Shown: piece by piece, positions 35,694-44,091 of the stretch | Layout: every line of letters begins with the position of its first letter | Position numbering within the stretch: position 1 is the first letter of the stretch | Notes under the pieces: generated by a model | Database searches by the model: none | Told to the model about the DNA's origin: nothing | Seen by the model: only the letters and a program-made list of their open reading frames with translations | Assembly (NCBI RefSeq): GCF_019448085.1 | Contig: NZ_JAGFNZ010000004.1 | Coordinates: 1 to 64,000, forward strand | Length of the DNA: 64,000 nt | Reading direction: 5' to 3' | Source: Caproiciproducens faecalis | GTDB taxonomy: Bacteria; Bacillota; Clostridia; Oscillospirales; Acutalibacteraceae | Translations under genes and position numbers: made by a program

Positions 35694-35966
35694 TTGGAAA
35701 TTACAATTTGTATAGGAAGTTCCTGTCATCTAAAGGGTTCGCGCGACGTCATCAAAATTTTTGAAAGGCTGATAGCGTTTCATCGTCTGGAAGACAAAAT
35801 TACGCTCAAAGGTTCGTTCTGTATGGAAGAATGCTCTAAAAACGGCGTATGTATCTGTTTGGACAATGAACGGTTTAATGTGACTCCGTCCGAAGCAGAA
35901 TCATTTTTCAACTATGAAATTTTACAAAGAATCAAGTTACTTAGTAAAGCGGAAGTGGGTACATAA
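35694..35966 (+). CDS. Thioredoxin-like 2Fe-2S ferredoxin (NuoE/HymA-like)
   Basis: 90 aa from the TTG at 35694, which has AGAGGG 8 nt upstream; the ATG at 35670 lacks a site and overlaps the Rex box region. Four cysteines (SSCHLKG, SFCMEEC, NGVC) match the thioredoxin-fold 2Fe-2S family found as a separate small subunit in hydrogenase loci. Probable electron carrier or partner for the PAS hydrogenase whose start is 1 nt beyond its stop. Confidence 0.85.
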   Translation: MEITICIGSSCHLKGSRDVIKIFERLIAFHRLEDKITLKGSFCMEECSKNGVCICLDNERFNVTPSEAESFFNYEILQRIKLLSKAEVGT

Positions 35967-35967
35967 A

Positions 35968-37680
35968 ATGGGGATTATCGGTTTAAAGGCGGCAAACTGT
36001 AAAAACTGTTATAAATGCGTAAAGGTTTGTCCGGTCAAATCCATTAAAGTGGAACACGCACAGGCGCAGATTATTGAACGCAACTGTATTCTCTGCGGAA
36101 CCTGTCTGGAACAGTGTCCGCAAAATGCCAAGACGCTCAACAGCGATGTCGCGGCTGTCAAGGAAATGATTGGAAAGGGAGCCAGAGTGATTCTTTCCGT
36201 GGCCCCGTCCTATGTTGGGTCGTTTGACTTTGATGATGTGCGGAAATTTGCGGGCGCTGTGAAAGCTCTGGGCTTTTTCGGTGTGGCGGAGACAAGCATG
36301 GGAGCGGCCTATGTGACCGCCGAGTATCACCGGCTGATAAAGGAAAACCGGATGGAAAACATCATCACGACCTGCTGCCCTTCGGCAAACCGGCTGATCG
36401 AGCATTATTATCCGTCTCTGGTTGACCAGATGGCCCCCGTGGTTTCTCCAATGATTGCGCACGCCCGGCTACTCAAGAAAATCTTCGGTTACGGCACCCG
36501 TGTGATTTTTGTCGGCCCGTGTATCGCGAAAATCGATGAGGCCGCCGACATCCGCCACAACAATGATGTGGATGCCGTCATCACCTTTGATGATCTGGCC
36601 GGATGGCTGGAAGAAGAACATGTGGTTATCAACGACACACAGCCGGCGTCCTTTCTCAATCCAAGCTCAAGAATCCTGCGGATGTATCCGGTAACGGACG
36701 GAATTATCGCCTCCCTTCGCTCCATGGGCGATACGGGCGACTGGAAGATGCTCAGCGTGAGCGGCTCCGCGGAATGCATTGACCTTTGCAAAGCGCTGGA
36801 GCGCGGAGATCTGCGGCACTGCTTCATTGAGATCAACATGTGCAAGGACGGCTGCATTAACGGGCCGATCTCCAACCGGGACGCGGCTTCCCGCTTCTCC
36901 TCCTCCATGAAGGTGAGAAACTACGCCGCGGAAGATGCGGGGGAATATCCCAATCTTCCGGAACAGATTCCGATGGAGATGCGGTTTGTTGATTGTTCCG
37001 TAAGGGAAGACATTCCGGACGAAGCAACCATTCGCATGATCCTCGCAAAAATCGGTAAAGAGTCGCCGGAGGATGAGCTCAACTGCGGTTCCTGCGGGTA
37101 TCCAACCTGCCGTGACAAGGCGGTGGCGGTTTACCAGAACAAAGCAGAGCTTACCATGTGTATGCCGTATATGAAGGAACGCGCAGAATCTCTCTCCAAC
37201 TGTGTGCTGACAGAAACACCGAATATTACCATCATCGTTGATAAAGACCTGAATATCATCGAATTCAATACCGCGGCGGAGAAAGCGTTTGGAATTTCCC
37301 GTCACGAGGCACTGCAGAAATGCATTTACGAGATTATGGATTCCTCCGATTTTGAGTATGCATTTGATGTAAAACAGTCCATTCCGGACAAAAAGGTGCA
37401 TTTCAGGGATTACGAAATGACCACCATGCAGACGATTGTGTATATTGCAAAGCAAAATATTGCCATGGGTATTTACAAAGATATCACCCGTGAAGAAGCG
37501 GAACTGGAAAGCAAGTATAAGCTCCGCAGCGAAACCATGGAAATGGCACAGAAGGTCATTGACAAACAGATGATTGCCGCGCAGCAGATTGCGAGCCTTC
37601 TGGGGGAAACAACGGCGGAAACAAAGGTTACGCTTACAAAACTGAAAAATATGATTGTATTTGACGGTGATGAACAATGA
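35968..37680 (+). CDS. PAS-domain [FeFe] hydrogenase, putative H2/redox sensor (HydS-like)
   Basis: 570 aa. Two 4Fe-4S motifs (Cys11/14/17/21 and Cys40/43/46/50), then an H-cluster domain with L1 TTCCPS (Cys136-137), L2 FVGPCIAK (Cys185) and L3 INMCKDGC (Cys292, 296); next a Fe-S motif NCGSCGYPTC (373-381), a PAS domain (about 408-505) and a C-terminal coiled coil. L1 has Thr before the cysteines and L2 lacks the usual KK, as in group C sensory hydrogenases. The downstream overlapping phosphatase suggests signalling rather than bulk H2 production. ATG 35968 is the only start not overlapping the preceding gene. Confidence 0.9.
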   Translation: MGIIGLKAANCKNCYKCVKVCPVKSIKVEHAQAQIIERNCILCGTCLEQCPQNAKTLNSDVAAVKEMIGKGARVILSVAPSYVGSFDFDDVRKFAGAVKALGFFGVAETSMGAAYVTAEYHRLIKENRMENIITTCCPSANRLIEHYYPSLVDQMAPVVSPMIAHARLLKKIFGYGTRVIFVGPCIAKIDEAADIRHNNDVDAVITFDDLAGWLEEEHVVINDTQPASFLNPSSRILRMYPVTDGIIASLRSMGDTGDWKMLSVSGSAECIDLCKALERGDLRHCFIEINMCKDGCINGPISNRDAASRFSSSMKVRNYAAEDAGEYPNLPEQIPMEMRFVDCSVREDIPDEATIRMILAKIGKESPEDELNCGSCGYPTCRDKAVAVYQNKAELTMCMPYMKERAESLSNCVLTETPNITIIVDKDLNIIEFNTAAEKAFGISRHEALQKCIYEIMDSSDFEYAFDVKQSIPDKKVHFRDYEMTTMQTIVYIAKQNIAMGIYKDITREEAELESKYKLRSETMEMAQKVIDKQMIAAQQIASLLGETTAETKVTLTKLKNMIVFDGDEQ

Positions 37681-38855
37681 AAATGCATGTTGACACCGCT
37701 TACCGAAGTCTGAACAAATTCGGCGAAGAACTTTGCGGCGACAAAGTCGTGATTTCGCGCACAAAGGACGCTACCATTGCTGTGCTGGCCGACGGCTTGG
37801 GCAGCGGCGTAAAGGCCAATATTCTTTCCACCCTGACCAGCAGCATTATCTCCACCATGCTGGAAGAGGGCGCAACCTTGGTGGAGGCGGTAGAGACCAT
37901 TGCCAAAACCCTTCCGGTATGCAATATCCGCAAACTGGCCTACTCTACCTTCAGCGTCATCAGAATCTCCGACAGCGGAGAAGTCTCTTTGGTAGAGTTT
38001 GACAATCCCCCCTGTATCTTTGTAAGAAACGGCAGGGTGATTGATCTGGAGGGCTGCTCGGAAATCAAAGACTGCGCCGGAAAAATTGTAACGGAGACCC
38101 ATTTCACCGTCTGTCCCGGCGACGTAATTTCGCTGGTCAGCGACGGAATCGTCTACGCCGGTGTCGGGCAGGCGCTTAACTTCGGCTGGAACTGGGAGAA
38201 TGTCTCCGAGTGGCTTGCCAAAACGACCCTCAAGGAAACGTCCGCGCCGCGGCTGGCGGTTTCGCTGTCTCAGGCTGTTAACGAGCTTTATCTGGGAAAA
38301 CCTGGGGACGATTCCACGGACCTGATTCTCAAAGTAACCCCGCGCTGCGTGGTCAGTCTTCTTTCCGGGCCGCCGGTTCATAAGGAAGACGACGCCAGGA
38401 TTGTCCATAATTTTATGACTTCTCCGGGGAAAAGGGTTGTCTGCGGAGGAACCAGTGCCAATATTGTTTCCAGAGTGTTAAACCGTAAAATCGAAACCAC
38501 AATTCATTACGCTGATCCGGATGTTCCGCCTACCGGGAAAATAGAGGGGATCGACCTTGTGACCGAGGGCGTCCTGACTCTCAGCCGGACGGTGGAAATT
38601 CTGAAGAACTATTTGTCCCATCAGACCGACTCCTATTATTTTCACGTTCTGGATCAGCCGAACGGTGCGGCAATGCTCGCCAAACTTCTCTTGGAGGACT
38701 GCACCGACCTGAAAGTTTATATCGGCAGGGCAATCAACCCTGCTCACCAGAACCCCGGCCTTCCGGCCGACCTGAGCATAAAAATAAAACTGATTGAGGA
38801 GCTGTGCGCCCTTGTGCAGCAGCTCGGAAAAAAAGTTGAAAAATATTACTATTAG
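37677..38855 (+). CDS. SpoIIE/PP2C-type serine phosphatase
   Basis: 392 aa. PP2C-like metal residues are in VLADGLGSG (Asp39), VSDGIVYAG and KPGDDSTD. The N-terminal 220 residues are the phosphatase; the C-terminal 170 residues contain GKRVVCGGTSANIV and a further conserved region of unknown role found in these hydrogenase-linked phosphatases. Start overlaps the hydrogenase stop (ATGA). Expected to dephosphorylate an anti-sigma antagonist or similar target in response to the upstream sensor; the target is not in the window. Confidence 0.88.
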   Translation: MKMHVDTAYRSLNKFGEELCGDKVVISRTKDATIAVLADGLGSGVKANILSTLTSSIISTMLEEGATLVEAVETIAKTLPVCNIRKLAYSTFSVIRISDSGEVSLVEFDNPPCIFVRNGRVIDLEGCSEIKDCAGKIVTETHFTVCPGDVISLVSDGIVYAGVGQALNFGWNWENVSEWLAKTTLKETSAPRLAVSLSQAVNELYLGKPGDDSTDLILKVTPRCVVSLLSGPPVHKEDDARIVHNFMTSPGKRVVCGGTSANIVSRVLNRKIETTIHYADPDVPPTGKIEGIDLVTEGVLTLSRTVEILKNYLSHQTDSYYFHVLDQPNGAAMLAKLLLEDCTDLKVYIGRAINPAHQNPGLPADLSIKIKLIEELCALVQQLGKKVEKYYY

Positions 38856-38872
38856 ATAAATGAGGATAATTC

Positions 38873-40324
38873 ATGCAATATGATAATGATGCCAAACAAT
38901 TAAAATACGAAGTGCTGACGAAGGCTGCCAAGTACACCTATGAAGGCACGCTGAAGCAGCACCTTGACACCATTCCCTATGAAATCATTCCGGGGCCGCT
39001 GCCGGAATTCCGGTGCTGCGTCTATCGCGAACGTGAAATCATCCGGGAACGTCTGATTTCCGCCCGCGGAGAAAACCTGCCGGGACAGGATGACGACAAT
39101 ATTGTTGCGGTGCTTACTGCGGCTTGTGAAGGCTGCCCGATCAACCGTTTTAATGTTACGGACAACTGCCAGCACTGCCTTGCGAAGAAATGTTACGCTG
39201 CCTGTCCGTTCGGCGCCATTTCCATTACTCCAAAAGGGGCTTACATCGATCCCGCCAAATGCAAGGAATGCGGGCGCTGCGCGGCGGCCTGCCCGTACAA
39301 CGCGATTTCCGATACCATGCGCCCCTGCATCCGGGCATGTCCCGTCAAAGCGATCACCAAAGATGAGTACAAGCGTGCCGCCATTGATTATTCCCGGTGC
39401 ATTAACTGCGGCGCCTGCACAAAGAACTGCCCCTTCGGCGCAATTACCGACCGCTCCAGCATTGTCAGCGTGATTGAAGACATCAAGTCCGATCAACCGG
39501 TTTACGCGGTTTTCGCGCCGGCTATCGAAGGGCATTTCGGCGCCGCCAATGTCGGTATGCTGAAATCCGCCATTAAGAAGCTGGGCTTTACCGGTGTGAT
39601 GGAGGTTTCTCTCGGCGCGGACGCAACGACCTACCATGAGGCTCAGGAGCTCAGGGAAGCGCTGGAAAACAAGCAGAAAATGACGACCTCCTGCTGCCCC
39701 GCGTTTGTGGAAATGATCGAAAAGCATTTTCCGAAGCTGACTCCGCTCATTTCACATACCGCTTCTCCCATGACGCTGACTGTCCGCTATATAAAAGCGG
39801 AGCACCCCGACAGCAAAGTTGTCTTTATTGGTCCCTGTATTGCCAAGAAGATAGAAATTCAGAAAATTCAGGATACCGCGGATTACGTCATGACCTTTGA
39901 AGAACTGCAGGCTATGTTTAACGCAAGGGACATCAACGTCCTTGAGGAAGCGGAAAACGAGCAGGACGGAAGCCGTGCGGGGAAAGGCTTTGCACAGAGC
40001 GGCGGCGTTTCCGGTGCGGTTGTACAGGTGCTGGAGGAGCAGAATTTCGATCTGCCGTTCACCTGTGTAAAATGCAACGGCGCGGCCGAGTGCAAAAAGA
40101 CCTTGATGGTTCTGAACGCCGGACGTTTGGAAGAAGATTTTGTGGAAGGCATGGCCTGCGAAGGCGGTTGTATTGCCGGGCCCGGCGGCGTAGAAGAAAT
40201 GCAGAAGCTTCTGAAGAACCGCAGCAGGCTGATGGCAGCCGCAGACAGCCGCAGCATCCTTGAAAACATTCAGGTTCAGCATGACTTTTCAAAGATTAAA
40301 ATGGATACAGACCCCCAAGAATAA
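38873..40324 (+). CDS. [FeFe] hydrogenase with ferredoxin domains (group B-like)
   Basis: 483 aa. The N-terminal 200 residues hold several Cys-rich motifs (NCQHCLAKKCYAACP, KCKECGRCAAACP, RCINCGACTKNCP, plus RPCIRACP), enough for about three or four 4Fe-4S clusters. H-cluster: L1 TTSCCPAF (Cys274-275), L2 FIGPCIAKK (Cys322), L3 EGMACEGGCIAGPGG (Cys429, 433). Complete set of H-cluster ligands, so probably catalytic, exchanging electrons with ferredoxin. It lies 17 nt after the phosphatase in the same operon; the four-gene order recalls hfsABCD of Thermoanaerobacterium (from memory). Confidence 0.9.
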   Translation: MQYDNDAKQLKYEVLTKAAKYTYEGTLKQHLDTIPYEIIPGPLPEFRCCVYREREIIRERLISARGENLPGQDDDNIVAVLTAACEGCPINRFNVTDNCQHCLAKKCYAACPFGAISITPKGAYIDPAKCKECGRCAAACPYNAISDTMRPCIRACPVKAITKDEYKRAAIDYSRCINCGACTKNCPFGAITDRSSIVSVIEDIKSDQPVYAVFAPAIEGHFGAANVGMLKSAIKKLGFTGVMEVSLGADATTYHEAQELREALENKQKMTTSCCPAFVEMIEKHFPKLTPLISHTASPMTLTVRYIKAEHPDSKVVFIGPCIAKKIEIQKIQDTADYVMTFEELQAMFNARDINVLEEAENEQDGSRAGKGFAQSGGVSGAVVQVLEEQNFDLPFTCVKCNGAAECKKTLMVLNAGRLEEDFVEGMACEGGCIAGPGGVEEMQKLLKNRSRLMAAADSRSILENIQVQHDFSKIKMDTDPQE

Positions 40325-40346
40325 GGGATAAAGGGAGGAATTGTCT

Positions 40347-41255
40347 GTGTATGCAGTCAGTGCAAAGAGCCTTACGAAATCCTATGACGGAAAAACCAAT
40401 GCGCTCAATGACCTGAGTCTGGAAATTCCACAGGGCAGCGTGTATGGCTTTTTAGGGCCGAACGGGGCGGGGAAGACCACGTCGGTTAAACTGTTTACGG
40501 GTCTTCTGAAGCCGACACAGGGTGAGTGCACGGTGCTCGATCTGAACCCGGTAAAAGACCCGTCGGAAGTACACCGCCTTTGCGGTGTGATGACGGAAAC
40601 CGCCAGAATGTACGGTCAGCTGACCGGTACGCAGAACCTTCTCTTTTTTGCGCAGACAGCGGGACTGAGCCGGGAAGAAGGCAATGAGCGCGCATCCGAG
40701 CTGCTGAAAAAGCTGGATCTTTGGGACGCGCGGGATAAAAAGCTGAGGGAGTACTCCACCGGTATGGCACAGCGGCTTTCTCTAGCCCGTGCACTGATTA
40801 ACCGCCCGCAAATTCTCTTTTTGGACGAGCCCACCAGCGGGCTTGACCCGGAATCCGCCCAGTCGGTCAATTCCATGATTACGGATCTGGCAAACAGCAC
40901 CGGTACCACGGTGTTTCTCTGCACGCATCAGCTGCGCTACGCGCAGGATCTCTGCGACAGCTACGGAATCATTGACAAGGGAAAACTGATTGCGGGCGGA
41001 AGTTTGGAAAACCTGTGCAGCAATATCGGCAGCCGGGCCAAAGCCGCTTTTCGGCTGCAGGAGGGGGATTCCCTGGACGGGTTTGACTATGACAGCGGGT
41101 GGTGGCAGACAGAGCTTGAGCAGGAAGGCCAAATGCCTAAGCTTCTGAAAAATATTGTGGAGTCCGGCCACGATGTTTATGAAGCGCGCCTGGTAAAGCC
41201 TACGCTGGAGGACGTTTATTTTGAGTATCTGAAGCATCAGGAGGAAACGAAATGA
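40347..41255 (+). CDS. ABC transporter ATP-binding protein (NatA/CcmA-like)
   Basis: 302 aa. Walker A GPNGAGKTT near 38, signature YSTGMAQRL, Walker B ILFLDEPTSGLDP, H-loop TH in LCTHQL, and a long C-terminal extension typical of two-component exporters. GTG 40347 is preferred: AAGGGAGG is 8 nt upstream, whereas the in-frame TTG at 40341 abuts it. It begins 22 nt after the hydrogenase gene, so it may belong to that transcript. Confidence 0.9.
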   Translation: MYAVSAKSLTKSYDGKTNALNDLSLEIPQGSVYGFLGPNGAGKTTSVKLFTGLLKPTQGECTVLDLNPVKDPSEVHRLCGVMTETARMYGQLTGTQNLLFFAQTAGLSREEGNERASELLKKLDLWDARDKKLREYSTGMAQRLSLARALINRPQILFLDEPTSGLDPESAQSVNSMITDLANSTGTTVFLCTHQLRYAQDLCDSYGIIDKGKLIAGGSLENLCSNIGSRAKAAFRLQEGDSLDGFDYDSGWWQTELEQEGQMPKLLKNIVESGHDVYEARLVKPTLEDVYFEYLKHQEETK

Positions 41256-42049
41256 AACTGCTGTCGTCGGCCGAACAGGCGGTTGTAAATAAAGATTTCG
41301 GGGAAATCTGGAACACCAGAATGGCGCGCAACACGATTATCATTGTGCCGCTGATTATGGTTTTGTTCCTGCCTGTTATGTACCTTTTGATGATTTTCTT
41401 TATTCCCGCAAACCAAATGAACGGCGTGGATCAGATGATGCAGATGCTGCCGCGGGAAGCGGCGTATTTTTCGGTGAAACAGGGCATGTTCTACATTATG
41501 ACGAATGTGGTCTGTCCCATGTTCTTTTTGATGATTCCGCTGATGGTGTCCAGTGTTTCGGCGGCCAGCAGCTTTGTGGGGGAAAAAGAGCGCGGCACCA
41601 TTCAAACGCTCCTCCTGACCCCGCTGAGCATCAAATCGATTTTTAAAGCCAAGGTGCTCAGCTGCGTGTTCCTGTCCGCCGTCGCCACAGGTATTTCCTT
41701 CCTGGTTTTCGCCTGCGTCATTTCTGTGGGAGATCTTCTTCTGGGTATGCCGTTTTTTCTGAACTGGAACTGGCTCGTACTCGTGCTTCTTCTGGCACCT
41801 GGGATCACTGTTTTCGGGGTGATCTTCATGGTGCTGGTTTCGGGCAAAAGTAAAAGCTATATGGAATCCATTCAGACTTCGGGATATATTGTTTTGCCGC
41901 TTGTCCTTCTTTTTGTCGGGCAGTTTACCGGGCTGTTTCAGCTCAACGCACTCATCCTGCTGGTCATCGCAGCTGTTTTGCTGGTGGTTGACTTCCTTCT
42001 CTGGTTTGTTTCGGCGCGTTCCTTTACCCCTGAAAAGCTCCTCAAATAG
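41252..42049 (+). CDS. ABC-2 type transporter permease
   Basis: 265 aa, about six membrane helices, with a long first loop and the motif EKERGTIQTLLLTPLS typical of ABC-2 permeases. Overlaps the ATPase stop by 4 nt (ATGA). Substrate unknown; linkage with hydrogenase genes may be incidental. Confidence 0.88.
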   Translation: MKLLSSAEQAVVNKDFGEIWNTRMARNTIIIVPLIMVLFLPVMYLLMIFFIPANQMNGVDQMMQMLPREAAYFSVKQGMFYIMTNVVCPMFFLMIPLMVSSVSAASSFVGEKERGTIQTLLLTPLSIKSIFKAKVLSCVFLSAVATGISFLVFACVISVGDLLLGMPFFLNWNWLVLVLLLAPGITVFGVIFMVLVSGKSKSYMESIQTSGYIVLPLVLLFVGQFTGLFQLNALILLVIAAVLLVVDFLLWFVSARSFTPEKLLK

Positions 42050-42131
42050 GGCATTTATTTGCCTTCATCATCAAAATGTATTATAATAGTACTGTAATGA
42101 ATTGAAATGATGAAGATTGGAAGGTGATTAA

Positions 42132-42971
42132 GTGGCCGCAGATTTGCATTGTCATACCAAAATGTCCGACGGTTCGGTTGGTATTGACGAGGTTGTTCTA
42201 CTTGCCAAAACGCATGGTATCCCCACGATTGCCGTCACTGATCATGACACTTTTGCAGGATCGACCAGAGCGAAAATTTTTGGGGACAGGCATGGGGTTG
42301 AAGTAATATCCGGAGTTGAATTTTCAACGACGGATCCCTCTACCGGAAGAAAAGCTCATATTTTGTGTTACCTGTGTGACAAGACTGACCGATTGGAGGG
42401 CCTGTGCAAGCGTACAGGGGACAGCCGGCGCCGCGCTTCCTGTATTATGGTTCAGAAAGTAATGCGGCTGTATCCGATTACTGCGGAAATGGTGCTGCGT
42501 CGGGCGCAGGGAAGTACAAATATTTACAAGCAGCATATTATGCATGCTTTGATTGACGCGGGGTATTCCCACGACTTTTTCGGCGAAACGTATCATAAGC
42601 TGTTTAATGCCAAAACAGGGCTTGCTTATTTTCCTGTTCGCTATCCCGACGTTCATGATGTGATTGAACAGATTCATGAAGCCGGCGGCGTGGCGGTTCT
42701 GGCGCATCCCGGCGAATATGACAGCTACGATCTTTTAGAGCAGCTGGCGAAAGATCATGAAATTGAGGGCGTAGAGGTTTGGCATCCGCGCAACAAACCC
42801 GGCGATGAAGAACGTTTGTCGGCTGTAGCGCAGGAATATGGCCTTGTTATGACGGGAGGCACTGATTTTCACGGCATGTATACTACCGTGCCCATGCACA
42901 TCGGGACCTGTGTCACGCCGGACGACCAGCTGGAAGCGTTGAAAAAAGCCAAAGCGCATTCGAAAAAATAA
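42132..42971 (+). CDS. PHP-domain phosphoesterase
   Basis: 279 aa. Metal-binding PHP motifs are in order: HCHTKMSDG, VTDHDT, EFS, LAHPGEY and TGGTDFHG. The fold matches the YciV/RNase AM-like 3',5'-nucleotide phosphatase group, so removal of nucleotides from small RNA or nucleotide substrates is likely. GTG start with AAGGTGATTAA. Preceded by an 80-nt gap that contains TATAAT, so it may have its own promoter. Confidence 0.85.
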   Translation: MAADLHCHTKMSDGSVGIDEVVLLAKTHGIPTIAVTDHDTFAGSTRAKIFGDRHGVEVISGVEFSTTDPSTGRKAHILCYLCDKTDRLEGLCKRTGDSRRRASCIMVQKVMRLYPITAEMVLRRAQGSTNIYKQHIMHALIDAGYSHDFFGETYHKLFNAKTGLAYFPVRYPDVHDVIEQIHEAGGVAVLAHPGEYDSYDLLEQLAKDHEIEGVEVWHPRNKPGDEERLSAVAQEYGLVMTGGTDFHGMYTTVPMHIGTCVTPDDQLEALKKAKAHSKK

Positions 42972-42989
42972 GGCAGTGGGGGAAATAGC

Positions 42990-43250
42990 TTGGTGTATCA
43001 ATACAAAACAAAGGGAACCTGTTCCTCTGAAATCGATGTTGATCTGGAAGGCGACACCGTCAAATCCGTCAGGATTATCGGCGGCTGCAACGGGAACGGA
43101 AAAGGAATCTGCGCGCTTGTAGAAGGAATGAAGGCCGATGAGGCGATTCGGCGCCTGAAAGGAATTAAGTGTGGATTTAAGTCTACCTCCTGTCCGGACC
43201 AGCTGGCAATTGCATTGTTACAGGCCAAAGAGCAGCAGGCACATAAATAA
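42990..43250 (+). CDS. TIGR03905-type TSCPD domain protein
   Basis: 86 aa. Contains the TSCPD signature (STSCPDQLA) and GGCNGNGKGI, seen in the C-terminal domain of B12-dependent ribonucleotide reductases and in a family of small stand-alone clostridial proteins. Function of the stand-alone form is unknown; nucleotide reductase support or metal binding is speculation. Start TTG 42990 or GTG 42993 after GGGGGAAA. Lies 18 nt after the PHP gene. Confidence 0.85.
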   Translation: MVYQYKTKGTCSSEIDVDLEGDTVKSVRIIGGCNGNGKGICALVEGMKADEAIRRLKGIKCGFKSTSCPDQLAIALLQAKEQQAHK

Positions 43251-43257
43251 AGAATGA

Positions 43258-43287
43258 AGGGCTGCGATTTTACTCGCAGCCCTTTTT
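43258..43287. terminator. Terminator between TSCPD gene and small Gly/Cys gene
   Basis: AGGGCTGCGA/TCGCAGCCCT stem with TTTTTG on the plus strand; serves convergent genes. Confidence 0.9.
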
Positions 43288-43293
43288 GTGCGT

Positions 43294-43425
43294 TTAGCAG
43301 CCGCCACATCCGTTGTTTCCACATCCACAGCCGTCGTTGTCTCCGCAGCAGACTAAGAGGATAATGACAAGGATGATAATCCAACAGCAACTGCCACCGC
43401 CGCCAAAGAAATTGTTGTTACACAT
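43294..43425 (-). CDS. Small Gly/Cys-rich membrane protein (43 aa)
   Basis: Short gene with an excellent ribosome site (AAAGGAGG, 9 nt before ATG). The protein starts MCNNNFFGGGGSCCW, has one membrane helix (about 15-27, WIIILVIILLV) and ends in Gly/Cys repeats (DGCGCGNNGCGGC). Nine cysteines in 43 residues. The Gly-rich start plus a single helix recalls YjcZ-type sporulation proteins, but no family assignment is certain. Possibly spore-coat, membrane or metal-binding. Confidence 0.75.
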   Translation of the reverse strand: MCNNNFFGGGGSCCWIIILVIILLVCCGDNDGCGCGNNGCGGC

Positions 43426-43596
43426 AATTGTTTGCCTCCTTTCGGTTTACAGTATATAATATTGCATAGGAACAAAACGTGTTACAAATTTTTCTTTTAG
43501 GGGCTGACCCACCAAAATTAGGCTTTTTCTATCTTCTATTCATGAGAAATTAATAGTAATATTATATTATGATTAATAATCTTTCGGGGTGATTCT
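43426..43596. other. Intergenic, no gene seen
   Basis: AT-rich, between divergent genes; expected to hold the promoters of the small Gly/Cys gene and of mcsA. TATTATGATTAATAAT-like sequence lies just before mcsA. Confidence 0.35.
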
Positions 43597-44091
43597 ATGC
43601 TGTGTGATTCGTGTGGAAAAAATCCGGTTACCACACATATTAAAACGATTATCAACGGTGAGCTGACCGAGTATTCCCTTTGCGCGGAGTGCGCACAGAA
43701 GCTGGGATACGGAGATTTTCTGACGGGACTTGGCCGCGATTACGGCAGCTTGCTGGGGGGCTTTTTCGGCGGGACCGAACTAGAAGATCCGGTTCGCTGC
43801 AAATGCTGCGGCTCCACATTTGATGACATTATGCGCAGCGGGCAGATCGGCTGTGCGGAATGTTACCATACCTTTTACGACCGATTAATTCCTCTGATTC
43901 AGCGTATTCACGGCAACACCAAACACCGCGGCAAGGTTCCAGGCGGAAATGCTCTTCAGCAAAGGCCACAGGAACAGCTCAGCCTGATGCGCCGGGAACT
44001 GCGGGAAGCAATCGATTCAGAAAACTATGAGCACGCTGCCGATCTGCGCGACCGGATTAAGGAACTGGAAGGGGGAAGGGCAAATGAGTAA
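43597..44091 (+). CDS. mcsA: McsA, activator of McsB
   Basis: 164 aa. Two CxxC pairs near the N-terminus (CDSCGKNP, CAECAQ), another two (CKCCG, CAECY) and a C-terminal UVR motif (LRREL...DSENYEHAADLRDRIKEL). This is the McsA layout: zinc fingers that respond to metal and thiol stress and activate the McsB arginine kinase. The usual ctsR upstream and clpC downstream are not present here. The stop overlaps the mcsB start by 8 nt. Confidence 0.92.
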   Translation: MLCDSCGKNPVTTHIKTIINGELTEYSLCAECAQKLGYGDFLTGLGRDYGSLLGGFFGGTELEDPVRCKCCGSTFDDIMRSGQIGCAECYHTFYDRLIPLIQRIHGNTKHRGKVPGGNALQQRPQEQLSLMRRELREAIDSENYEHAADLRDRIKELEGGRANE

